NCBI RefSeq assembly: GCF_014655955.1 | Contig: NZ_BNBO01000028.1 | Coordinates: forward strand, 41,258-105,257 | DNA: 64,000 nt | From: Kitasatospora indigofera | GTDB lineage: Bacteria > Actinomycetota > Actinomycetes > Streptomycetales > Streptomycetaceae | Reading direction: 5' to 3' | In this document: piece by piece, positions 25,376 through 33,900 of the stretch | Layout of the letters: every line of letters starts with the position of its first letter | Position numbering within the stretch: the first letter of the stretch is position 1 | Translations under genes and position numbers: made by a program | Notes under the pieces: generated by a model | What the model saw: the letters and a program-made list of their open reading frames with translations, nothing else | The model's database searches: none | What the model was told of the DNA's origin: nothing

Positions 25376-26038
25376 ATGGACGCGACGGACGGCATGTCGG
25401 CGCTGCGGCGGGCCTACCTGGAGACCGCGCGGACCGCCCGCGACCTGGTCGCCGAACCCGCCGTCGCCGCCGCCTGGGACGCGCCCGGCGCGCTGGACCT
25501 GATGACCGTCGGCGACCTGGCCGGCCACCTCGCCGGACAGGCCTTCCTCGTCCCCCAGGTCCTCGCCGAACCCGTCCCCGCCGCCCACCGGACCCCGCTG
25601 CCGCTGCTCGACTACTACGCCGCCGTCCGCTGGATCGGCTCCGCGCCCGACCACCCCGTCAACCTCCGGATCCGGCGCGCCGGTGCCGAGGCCGGCGCCG
25701 AGGGCCCGCAGGCCCTGACCGCCCGGACCACGGCCACGGTGGACGCGCTGCGCCGCACGCTGCCCGCCGAACCGGCCGACCGCCTGGTCCACCTGCCCTG
25801 GGGCCCGTGGACCCTGCGCCTCGACGACTTCCTGGTCAGCCGCATGATGGAACTCGCCGTCCACACCGACGACCTGGCCTTCAGCGTGGGCCTGCCCACC
25901 CCGCCGATCCCCGCCGCGGGCCTCGACACCGTGATCCGCCTGCTCACCCGGCTCTCCGTCCGCCGCCACGGCCCGACCGCCCTGCTCCGCACCCTCGCCC
26001 GGGCCGAGCGGGCCCCGGCCACGGTGGCGGCGTTCTGA
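25376..26038 (+). CDS. Maleylpyruvate isomerase N-terminal/DinB-like domain protein
   Basis: A 220-residue four-helix-bundle protein. DLMTVGDLAGHLAGQAF holds the first metal-binding His, and MMELAVHTDDLAFSVG the second His pair region, as in mycothiol-dependent maleylpyruvate isomerases and DinB-like proteins. These bind a divalent metal and often use mycothiol or another low-molecular-weight thiol. The substrate is unknown. ATG 25376 follows AAGGAG at 6 nt. Confidence 0.8.
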   Translation: MDATDGMSALRRAYLETARTARDLVAEPAVAAAWDAPGALDLMTVGDLAGHLAGQAFLVPQVLAEPVPAAHRTPLPLLDYYAAVRWIGSAPDHPVNLRIRRAGAEAGAEGPQALTARTTATVDALRRTLPAEPADRLVHLPWGPWTLRLDDFLVSRMMELAVHTDDLAFSVGLPTPPIPAAGLDTVIRLLTRLSVRRHGPTALLRTLARAERAPATVAAF

Positions 26039-26063
26039 CGTCGGCCCGCCCACCGGGCGCAAC

Positions 26064-26111
26064 CCCGTTCGCCCGCCGGCCCGTTCGCTCGCCGGCCCGT
26101 TCGCCCGCCGG
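26064..26111. repeat. Three 16-bp tandem units
   Basis: CCCGTTCGCCCGCCGG repeated three times end to end with one difference in the middle copy, just after the stop of the DinB-like gene. No function seen. Confidence 0.9.
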
Positions 26112-26220
26112 CCCCGCGCGCCCGGCGCCCGCGCCGCGTCCGCCGGCCAGGACGGGCCCGGGCCCGTTCCGCGGGAACCACGGGCACCGTGCCGGTCGTC
26201 GCAGTGCCGAGGGCAGCACC

Positions 26221-26233
26221 GGTACGTCGTACC
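26221..26233. promoter_or_regulatory. Perfect palindrome GGTACG-T-CGTACC
   Basis: A 13-bp palindrome 44 nt upstream of the YidD-like gene. TACCCT overlapping its right arm could be a -10 box. It looks like an operator; the regulator is unknown. Confidence 0.4.
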
Positions 26234-26276
26234 CTGGGCGGCTGCCGCAGTGAACCGAACGGAGAGGCCGTCAGCC

Positions 26277-26816
26277 GTGTCCCCTTACGACTCGTACGGT
26301 GTGCAGCAGCAGCCGGGCCCGCCGCAGCGGCCCGCCCGGGCCTGGTGGTGGCTGCCCGAGCAGGAGCGTCGCCGCCGCAAGGAGCAGCGCCGCCGGTGGC
26401 AGGAACACCGGCGGCTGAACAGGAAGCGCGACAGCGACTGCTGCGACGGCTGCGACTGCCTGGGCGAGCTGGCCGACCCGTGCCTGATCGTGCTGGTGCC
26501 GGTGATGACGCTGTCCGCGCTGAAGGCCGCCGTAGGTGCGGCCGCCGGCCGGCGCGGGACCCGGGCGGCGGACCCGGCGGCGCCGGTCCCGGACGGGGTG
26601 CTGGCGGCCGGGATGTACGGCGCGGTGCACCACTACCGCACCCGGATCAGTCCGTCCCTGGCTCCGCGCTGCCCCTACACGCCGTCCTGCTCGACGTTCG
26701 CGGTGCAGGCGCTGCACCGGCACGGGGCGGTTCGCGGTGCCCGGCTGACGGCTGGCCGGCTGCTGCGCTGCCGACCGGGGACGAAGGGTGGGTCCGACCC
26801 GGTGCCCGGTCGCTGA
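26277..26816 (+). CDS. YidD-family membrane protein insertion efficiency factor with long N-terminal extension
   Basis: A 179-residue protein. Residues 115-175 are the YidD domain: HYRTRISPSLAPRCPYTPSC, STFAVQALHRHGAVRGARL, and LLRCRPGTKGGSDPVP. YidD helps the YidC insertase place proteins in the membrane. Typical YidD is 70-110 residues; here a 100-residue extension precedes it, with a very basic stretch (EQERRRRKEQRRRWQEHRR) followed by a Cys cluster (DCCDGCDCLGELADPC) and a hydrophobic segment. This is not the usual rnpA-yidD-yidC locus, so it is probably a second copy. GTG 26277 follows GGAGAGG. Confidence 0.85.
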   Translation: MSPYDSYGVQQQPGPPQRPARAWWWLPEQERRRRKEQRRRWQEHRRLNRKRDSDCCDGCDCLGELADPCLIVLVPVMTLSALKAAVGAAAGRRGTRAADPAAPVPDGVLAAGMYGAVHHYRTRISPSLAPRCPYTPSCSTFAVQALHRHGAVRGARLTAGRLLRCRPGTKGGSDPVPGR

Positions 26817-26907
26817 GGCCGGGCCGGCCCCGGCCTGGTCGAACGGACATACGGAAGTACGGTCTCCGCCCTGTCAGTTGAAGGTGATGGCTGGCAGGAT
26901 CGGGGCC

Positions 26908-27483
26908 GTGACGGATCTGGGCGGGCTTGTCCGGCGGGTGGCGGAGCGTGCCCGCGCCCTCGCGCGGGAGCTGCCCCCGCCGCTGGACGCGCAGGAGCTG
27001 GCGGCCGCGGAGGCAGCCCTCGGGGTGACGCTCCCGCCGCTGCTCGCACGGCTGTACCGGGAGGTCGCCAACGGCGGCTTCGGGCCCGGCTACCACCTGC
27101 TGCCGCTGGTCGGGCCCGGGCGCACCGTGGTCGGGCTCTACCGCGCCGAGCGGACCGCCGCCGAGGGCGGCACCGGGCGGCACTGGCCGGTCGGGGTGCT
27201 GCCGCTGATGGACTGGGGCTGCGGGATGTCCGCAGCGGTCGACTGCCTCGCCGCGGCGGCGCCGGTGCTGCTCTTCGAGCCGAACGGCATCGTGGACAAC
27301 TGGGCGGACGCCTGGTTCGTCGACGCGGAGAGCCTGGCGGACTGGCTGGAGACCTGGTTCGCGGGCACCGGCTGGTACGAGCAGATCGCGGGCGCGGACG
27401 GCCCCTCGGGCAAGCCCCGGCCGTGGGCGGAGGCCGGCGCGCGGCTGCGGGCGCCGGAGCCGGAACCGGACCGGGCGCCGTGA
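26908..27483 (+). CDS. SMI1/KNR4 (SUKH) family protein
   Basis: A 191-residue protein with the SUKH pattern: AAEAALGVTLPPLLARLYREVANGGFGPGY, then an acidic C-terminal half with VGVLPLMDWGCG and WADAWFVDAESLADWLETW. SUKH proteins are often immunity proteins for toxic nucleases in contact-dependent or polymorphic toxin systems, but many are lone genes of unknown role. No toxin lies beside it. I prefer GTG 26908 (AGGA 9 nt upstream); ATG 26887 is also in frame. Confidence 0.82.
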   Translation: MTDLGGLVRRVAERARALARELPPPLDAQELAAAEAALGVTLPPLLARLYREVANGGFGPGYHLLPLVGPGRTVVGLYRAERTAAEGGTGRHWPVGVLPLMDWGCGMSAAVDCLAAAAPVLLFEPNGIVDNWADAWFVDAESLADWLETWFAGTGWYEQIAGADGPSGKPRPWAEAGARLRAPEPEPDRAP

Positions 27484-27527
27484 GGCGCCGCCGACCGGGC
27501 GCGGGCCGTGCCCTGCCGGGGGCCTCG

Positions 27528-27593
27528 AAGCGCCCGGGGCCGTGAACCGTCCGGGGCCGTGAAGCGCCCAGGGTCGTGAGCTGCCCGGGGCCG
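27528..27593. repeat. Four degenerate 17-bp tandem units
   Basis: Units AAGCGCCCGGGGCCGTG, AACCGTCCGGGGCCGTG, AAGCGCCCAGGGTCGTG and AGCTGCCCGGGGCCG follow each other between the SUKH gene and the phospholipase promoter. Confidence 0.85.
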
Positions 27594-27636
27594 ACCGACC
27601 CCGCTCAGATGTCTATACAGGTTGGGGACCGCCGGC

Positions 27637-27680
27637 GGTCATCGAGTCGTCACCCAACACCTCGTCCACGGTCATCTTGG
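27637..27680 (+). promoter_or_regulatory. Candidate PHO box (PhoP-binding direct repeats)
   Basis: Four 11-nt units in exact register: GGTCATCGAGT, CGTCACCCAAC, ACCTCGTCCAC and GGTCATCTTGG. Units 1, 2 and 4 match the streptomycete PhoP unit G[GT]TCAYYYR[GC]G at 9, 8 and 10 of 11 positions. The site ends 63 bases before the phospholipase C start. Phospholipases are typical phosphate-starvation genes, which supports the call. Confidence 0.65.
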
Positions 27681-27693
27681 CGCCTTAGACATA

Positions 27694-27709
27694 ACGGGTC
27701 TGGACCAAG
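27694..27709. promoter_or_regulatory. dre-like (DasR) site
   Basis: ACGGGTCTGGACCAAG shares the core GGTCTrGACCA with the DasR responsive element (AGTGGTCTAGACCACT), 11 of 16 positions. DasR represses N-acetylglucosamine and chitin genes and responds to GlcN-6-P. It lies 35 nt before the phospholipase start, between the PHO box and the GAGGAG ribosome site. Confidence 0.45.
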
Positions 27710-27743
27710 CAGACGACCAGCACCGTGATCGAGGAGCCATCCC

Positions 27744-30700
27744 ATGAGTCCGATCCCCGAAGTCTCGCGCCGCACCCTGCTCGGCGGCGCGGCGGCGGCC
27801 GCCGTGCTGTCGGCGCTGCCGCTCAGCGTGCGCGAGGCGCTCGCCGCGCCGGCCAGGCCCGGCCGGCTCGCGGACATCGAGCACGTCGTGGTCCTGATGC
27901 AGGAGAACCGGTCGTTCGACCACTACTTCGGCTCGCTGCCGGGCGTCCGGGGCTTCGGCGACCGGGCCGCCGTGCGCGGGGTCAACGGGCGCTCGCTCTT
28001 CCACCAGCCGGACCCGTCCCGGAAGGAGGGCCACCTGCTGCCGTTCCCGATGAACGCCGCGCACACCAACGCGTACCAGCAGGGTGCCCCCGCCTTCGGG
28101 TTCGTCGACTCGATGAAGGCCTGGAACGACGGCCTGGCCGACGGTTCGGTGACCCGCAGGTCCGGCGGCTGGCTCGGCCAGGGGTACTACGAGCCCGCCG
28201 ACATGCCCTTCTACAACGCGCTCGCCTCGGTCTTCACCACCTGCGACGCCTACCACGCGTCGGTGCAGTGCAACACCAACACCAATCGCGAGCACCTGAT
28301 GACCGGCACCAGCGGCGGCACCGTCCGCGACACGCCGGTGACCGACAACACCGAGATCCCCGGCGGCTACGAGTGGACCACCTACGCCGAGCGGCTGGAG
28401 CAGGCCGGCGTCAGCTGGAAGACGTACCAGGCGCTGGACAACTTCGACGACAACGCGCTCGCCTGGTTCGCCCCCTTCGTGAAGGCCGAGCCCGGTGAGC
28501 CGCTGTACGAGCGCGGCATGCGGGCGGTCGGCGACCCGGCGAAGAGCAACGACCCGTTCGCGATGGGCGACGCCCTCGTGGAGGCGTTCACCGCCGACGT
28601 CCAGGCCGACACCCTGCCGCAGGTCTCCTGGCTGGTCGCGCCGGCCGCCCTGTCCGAGCACGCCAACTACGCTCCGCCGAACGGCGAGCACCTGACCGCC
28701 CGGCTGCTGTCCGCCCTCGCCGCCAAGCCCGAGGTGTGGGCGAAGACCGTCTTCATCCTCAACTACGACGAGCACGGCGGGTTCTTCGACCACCTGCTGC
28801 CGCCGGTGCCGCCGCTCGCCGCCGGACGCGGCAGGTCCACCGTGCCGGTCGACGGCGAGGTGGTGGTCCGGGTCGCCAAGGGCGGCAGCACCTACCACCG
28901 GGTGGTCGGCCAGGACGGCCGCTACCGGGTGAAGGCCGCCGACGGGTCGCTCACCTGGTCCGACACCCTGCCGGCCGGCGAGACCCTGGTCTCGGGCCCG
29001 TACCCGATGGGCCTCGGTGTCCGGGTGCCGATGATCGTCGTCTCGCCCTGGACCCGCGGCGGTGTGGTCGACTCCACCGTCTACGACCACACCTCGGTGA
29101 TCCGCCTGCTGGAGAAGCGCTTCGGCGTCCAGGAGCCCAACATCAGCCCGTGGCGGCGCGCCGTCACCGGCGACCTGACCGCCGTCTTCGACTTCTCCGG
29201 CCGCGACCCGCAGTGGCCGCAGCTGCCGGACACCAGCGGCAACCGGCAGAAGGTCACCGACACGGGCAAGCTGCCCGCGCCGACCGTGCCCAGCCCGCAG
29301 GCCCTCCCGCAGCAGCAGCGCGGCACCCGCGCCGCCCGGCCCACCCCGTACAACCTCACCGTCAAGTCGCGGCTGAAGGACGGCGTGCTGACCGTCGACT
29401 TCGTCAACCAGGGCCGCCAGGGCGCCGTGTTCGCGGTCTACCCCGCACCCGGCGGTACGCCCCGGCACTACACCGTGGGCGCCAAGGACCGGCTCTCCGA
29501 CACCTGGACGGTCGGCCCCGACGGCTACGACCTGCGGGTGCACGGCCCGAACGGCGCGCTCTGGCACCTGCGCGGCGACGCGGCCGCCCTCTACGAGGCC
29601 TCGATCTCGGAGGAGCAGAACGGCCGGGTGCTGGAGGTCGACGTGATCAACCGGACCCGCACCGCCCAGACCTTCCTGGTCGGCGACCTCGCGTACGGCG
29701 ACGGGCTGCGCGAGGTCCGGGTCGGGGCCGGTGACGACAGGACCGTCAACGTCAAGGTCGGCCGGGAGGGCTGGTACGACGTCACGGTGGCGCTGCGCGG
29801 CGACCTGACCTTCCGCCGCCGGCTGGCCGGCCGCTTCCCCGGCGACGAGCAGGGTGTGACCGACCCGGCGATGGGCCTGGCCGACCCGCTCACGGTGGAC
29901 GTCTCGCTGCAGGCCGCGTCCACCACCATCGACGAGGCGATCCTGCTGCCCGGGCGCCCGGCCCGGATCACCGCCCGGCTCGCCGCCCCCGCGACGGCCC
30001 TCACCGCCGTCGAGGCGCAGCTCGTCCTGCCGGCCGGCTGGACGGTCAAGGCGCTCACCCCGCCGCCGGCCACCCTGGCCGCCGGTGCCACCGCCACCGG
30101 CGAGTGGGAGGTGACGCCGCCGGCCGTGCTGCCGGCCGGTGCCACCCACCGGATCCTGGTCACCGCGCGGGCCCTGGCCGGCGACCGGTTCGCGATCGCC
30201 GACGGTGAGCTGGGGGCCCGGACCGCCCCGGCGATGACGGGTCACCTGCTCGACGAGGACTTCGAGTCGCTGGCCGGCGTGCTGCAGCCGCTCGGGTCCG
30301 TGCTGGGCTGGACGGCGCAGGCCCCGCAGGGCTGGTCGGTCGTCAACGCGCCCGGCATGCCGCAGGGTACCGCGCGCCTCCAGGGCTGGACCTTCCACAC
30401 CAAGCGGGCCTGGTCCACGCCGGCCGGCCAGGACCGCGGCAACTTCGGCCGCGGCCTGGGGGTCCTCGCGGTCGCCGACCCGGACGACTGGGACGACACC
30501 GGCGCGCCGTCCGGCAAGGGCAGGTTCGACTCGACCCTGGTCTCGCCGGCCGTGCCGATCCCGGCCGGCGTCGGCACGCTGTACCTCGGCTTCGACTCGC
30601 ACTACCGCCAGGAGGCGCCGCAGAAGGCCTCCGTCACCGCCGTGTTCGACAACGGCACCGAGACCAGGCTGCTCTCCTACAGCAGCGACGCCACCGGCAA

Positions 30701-30866
30701 CGACAACGCGGGCCAGGACGTGCAGAACGCGTTCGTCGCCCGGCAGATCGCCGTCCCGGCGGGGGCGTCCTCGGTGACCCTGAAGTTCCGGATGTACGAC
30801 GCGGGCAACAACTGGTTCTGGGCGGTGGACCACGTCCGCCTGGACAGCAGGCCGGTCACCGGCTGA
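27744..30866 (+). CDS. Secreted phosphocholine-type phospholipase C with extra C-terminal domains
   Basis: A 1,040-residue exported enzyme. SRRTLLGG at residues 8-15 is a Tat signal, with a hydrophobic stretch and AxA-like cleavage near residue 35. The catalytic domain starts with HVVVLMQENRSFDHYFGS (residues 47-64), the nucleophile/metal motif of non-hemolytic phospholipase C; STVYDHTSVIRLLEKRFG is the second signature. Two DUF756-like beta domains follow (about 510-700). Usual family length is about 700; here a further 340 residues add a CARDB/NEW3-like beta domain and a jelly-roll-like domain that begins LLDEDFESLAGVLQ and ends NNWFWAVDHVRLDSR. These may bind surfaces. PhoP and possibly DasR sites lie upstream; a strong terminator follows. 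Confidence 0.92.
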   Translation: MSPIPEVSRRTLLGGAAAAAVLSALPLSVREALAAPARPGRLADIEHVVVLMQENRSFDHYFGSLPGVRGFGDRAAVRGVNGRSLFHQPDPSRKEGHLLPFPMNAAHTNAYQQGAPAFGFVDSMKAWNDGLADGSVTRRSGGWLGQGYYEPADMPFYNALASVFTTCDAYHASVQCNTNTNREHLMTGTSGGTVRDTPVTDNTEIPGGYEWTTYAERLEQAGVSWKTYQALDNFDDNALAWFAPFVKAEPGEPLYERGMRAVGDPAKSNDPFAMGDALVEAFTADVQADTLPQVSWLVAPAALSEHANYAPPNGEHLTARLLSALAAKPEVWAKTVFILNYDEHGGFFDHLLPPVPPLAAGRGRSTVPVDGEVVVRVAKGGSTYHRVVGQDGRYRVKAADGSLTWSDTLPAGETLVSGPYPMGLGVRVPMIVVSPWTRGGVVDSTVYDHTSVIRLLEKRFGVQEPNISPWRRAVTGDLTAVFDFSGRDPQWPQLPDTSGNRQKVTDTGKLPAPTVPSPQALPQQQRGTRAARPTPYNLTVKSRLKDGVLTVDFVNQGRQGAVFAVYPAPGGTPRHYTVGAKDRLSDTWTVGPDGYDLRVHGPNGALWHLRGDAAALYEASISEEQNGRVLEVDVINRTRTAQTFLVGDLAYGDGLREVRVGAGDDRTVNVKVGREGWYDVTVALRGDLTFRRRLAGRFPGDEQGVTDPAMGLADPLTVDVSLQAASTTIDEAILLPGRPARITARLAAPATALTAVEAQLVLPAGWTVKALTPPPATLAAGATATGEWEVTPPAVLPAGATHRILVTARALAGDRFAIADGELGARTAPAMTGHLLDEDFESLAGVLQPLGSVLGWTAQAPQGWSVVNAPGMPQGTARLQGWTFHTKRAWSTPAGQDRGNFGRGLGVLAVADPDDWDDTGAPSGKGRFDSTLVSPAVPIPAGVGTLYLGFDSHYRQEAPQKASVTAVFDNGTETRLLSYSSDATGNDNAGQDVQNAFVARQIAVPAGASSVTLKFRMYDAGNNWFWAVDHVRLDSRPVTG

Positions 30867-30878
30867 CCGGTCCCGACC

Positions 30879-30917
30879 GGCCCGGCCCCCGCACCCTCCC
30901 GGTGCGGGGGCCGGGCC
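30879..30917. terminator. Strong bidirectional hairpin terminator
   Basis: A perfect 17-bp stem, 30879-30895 with 30901-30917, and a 5-nt loop. It fills almost the whole space between the stops of the phospholipase (30866) and the STAND-TPR gene (30918), and can serve both strands. Confidence 0.9.
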
Positions 30918-33900
30918 TCATTCCGCGGCCGTGACCGCTCCGGTCCGGCCCGACGGCCCGGATCCGGCCGGCAGGCCGCGGAGCCACCGGGCCTGCTCCG
31001 GCGCGCCGGAGGGGGCGTGCAGGGACGCCGTGTGCTCCACCACGGCGTCCACCGGCCGCGGTCGGACCCCGGGGTCCGACCTGTCCAGCCGCAGGAGGAT
31101 CTCCACCGCCTCCACTGCCGGGCGGAGCACCCAGGGCAGGTCGTACCCGAGGGCCTCGCGGGCCAGCGCGGTCGCCCACAACGCCTCGGCGAGGCCCGGT
31201 TCGTGGGCGGCGGGGTGTTCCCGTGCCAGTCCGCGGTGGATCTCCAGCGCCTCCTCGACGGCGGCCAGCCCCTCGCGCGGCCGGCCGGCCGCCTCGTACC
31301 AGTCCGACAGGTTGGCCAACGCGGTGGCGAGGAAGAGCCCGTGGGCGGCGGGGTTCGTGCCGACGAGCCGGCGGCCGAGGGCGACGGCCTCCTCGGCGGC
31401 GGCCGTCCCCTCGGCCGAACGGCCCAGCCCCGCGTACCGGACCGCGAGGTTGTTCAGGGCGGAGGCGAGGCTGGGCTCGTGGGCGGCGGGGTCACCGGCC
31501 GCCAGGCGGCGCCGGATGCCGACGGTCTCCTCGGCCGCCGCCAATGCCTCGGTCGTCCGGCCGAGTTCGTCGTACCGGTCGGACAGGGTGTCCAGCGCGC
31601 CGGCGAGGCCGGCCGCACGGGCGGTGGGGTCCGCCGCCGCGGACGGGCGCAGCAGGGCGACGGCCTCCTCGGCGGCGGCCAGGCTCTCCGCCGGGCGGCC
31701 GGCCTTCGCGCACCAGACCGACAGGTTCCGCAACGAGACGATGAGTTCGGCGGGGTGGACGGCGGGGTGCAGGGCCGCCAGGCGGCGCCGGACCAGGACG
31801 GCCTCCGCCGCGGCGGCCACCGCCTCCGTGGTCCGGCCGAGGGCGCCGTACCCGGTCGACAGGTTGTGCAAGGCGGTGGTGAGCGCGGTTTCGTGGGCGA
31901 CGGTGTTCGCCGCCGCGGACGGGCGCAGCAGGGTGACGGCCTCCTCGGCGGCGGCCAGGCCCTCCGTCCGGCGGCCGACCGCGTCGTAGCGGACCGACAG
32001 GGTGTTCAAGGTGCCGGCGAGGTCGGCCGCGTGGGCGGTGGGGTTCTTCGCCGCCCGGCGGCGCCGGATCTCGACGGCCTCCTCGGCGGCCGCCAGTCCG
32101 TCGGCCGCCCGGTCCAGCTCGCCGTAGCAGTTCGACAGGGTGTTCAGCGCGGTGGCGAGGTCGCCCTCGTGGCCGGCGGGGTTGGCGGCGGCCAGCCGCC
32201 GGAGCAGCCGCACGGCCTCCTCGGCGGCGGCCAGGCCCTCCGCCCGCCGGCCGAAGCCGCGGTACCGGACGGACAGGTTGTTCAGCGAGCTCGCGAGGTC
32301 CGCCTCGTGGCCGGCCGGGTCGGCGGCCGCCAGCAGACGGCGGATGGCGACGGCCCGCTCCACGGCGGCCAGGCCCTCGGCGCGCCGCCCCAGGTCGCCG
32401 TAGTCCACGGACAGGTTGTTGAAGGCCGAGGCCAGCGCTGCCCCGTGGGCGACGGGATCCGTCAGGGCCAGGCGGGTACGGATCTCCACGGCCTCCTCGA
32501 CGGCGGCCAGGCCCTCCGCCCGCCGCCCGGCCTCCCCGTACCGGATCGACAGGTTGTTCAAGGAGTCGGCGAGGCCGGCCAGGTGGGTGTCGGGGTCCGC
32601 CGCCGCGAGCCGGCGCCGGATGGCCACGGCCTGTTCGATCACGGTCAGGGCCTCCGCCCGCCGTCCGGTGGCCCCGTACCGGACGGACAGGTTGTTGAGC
32701 GTCTCGGCGAGGTCGGCCAGGTGGGTACCGGGGTCCTCGGCGGCCAGCAGCCGGCGGACGGCCAACGCCTGCTCGTCGGCGGCGAGGGCCCGGTCGTGGT
32801 CACCGGCGTTGCCGTGGCGGACGGCGAGGGCGGCGTGCAGCCGGGCCCGCTCGGCGGGCTCCTCGGTGGCGGCCAGGCGGTGGCGCGTCAGGCGGGCGCA
32901 GAGCACGGCGATGCCGGGGTCGAGGTCGGCGTGGCGCCCCTCGGGCAGCTGGGCGTCGACGGCCTCCAGGACCTCCGGCGGCAGGCCCTCCAGGGCGGCC
33001 AGCGCGCCCAGGGCGGCCCCGCCCGCGCGCAGCGCCAGCTCGGGGCGGGCGGTGAGCAGCGGGACGAGCTGGGTCGCGGTGAGGTGGGGCCAGTCGGCGG
33101 CCGCCGCGATCAGCACGGTCAGGGCCGGCCGGGCCCAGCCCCCGGCACCCGGCGGCGCGTCCAGGAGCAGGGCCTGGGGAGCCGTGGCGGCCCAGGGGTC
33201 CGTACGGAACCAGCCGTGCCGGTGACCGGGGGTGCTCAGGGCCAGGAAGTCCTCGGCGAGCCGGTCGGGGTAGAGCGGCTCCAGCACCGTCCCGGCGTGC
33301 GGCCCGGCGGGCGGGTAGGGCACCGCGTGGTCGGCCAGGGCCTGGTCGGCGGCGCCGTCCGGGCAGGCCCGGACGGCGGTGAGGGCGGCGCGCCCCGCGG
33401 AGTGGTCCAGGGCGCCGGTCAGCGCGGCCGTGTACGCGGTGCGGGACAGGGTCTCCGGGGTGGCGGTGACGCGGCGGTTCTGGTGCAGGTACTCCCAGTG
33501 GTCGCGTTCGCGGTCCAGCAGGTAGGCGGAGATCCGTTCGGTGGATTCCAGGAAGTCCGTGGAGTGCCGTGTGCGGTGGGCGTCGACGGTGGCCAGCGCG
33601 GCCATGTGGACGGCGAGCACCTGGCCGAACCGGCCGGGGTCGGCCAGGGCGTCCGGCACGGGGGCCTGGTGGGCGCCGGAGACGTCCAGGGCGGTGGCGA
33701 AGGCGTCGCGGGCGGCCTCGAAGAGGGCGGCCGGACCGCTGTCGGGATCGTCGGTCAGCGGGGGCAGGGCCAGCTCGCCGGCGTCCAGGCCGAGGCGGTC
33801 CAGGCGGTTGGCGAGGGTCTGCCACCACGGCCCGGCCGGGCGGGCCACCAGCAGGACCCGGGCCGGGCGTCCCTGCGCGGTGCTGTGGGTGAGCAGGGTG

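Noticed and set aside
27672..30833. Open frame of over 1,000 codons on the minus strand opposite the phospholipase
   Set aside because: It is the mirror of a strongly coding plus-strand gene; its product is Gly/Arg/Val/His low complexity with no domain. Long antisense frames are normal at this GC content. The same applies to the long plus-strand frames opposite the STAND gene (31017-35150) and the GH38 gene (57205-60870).
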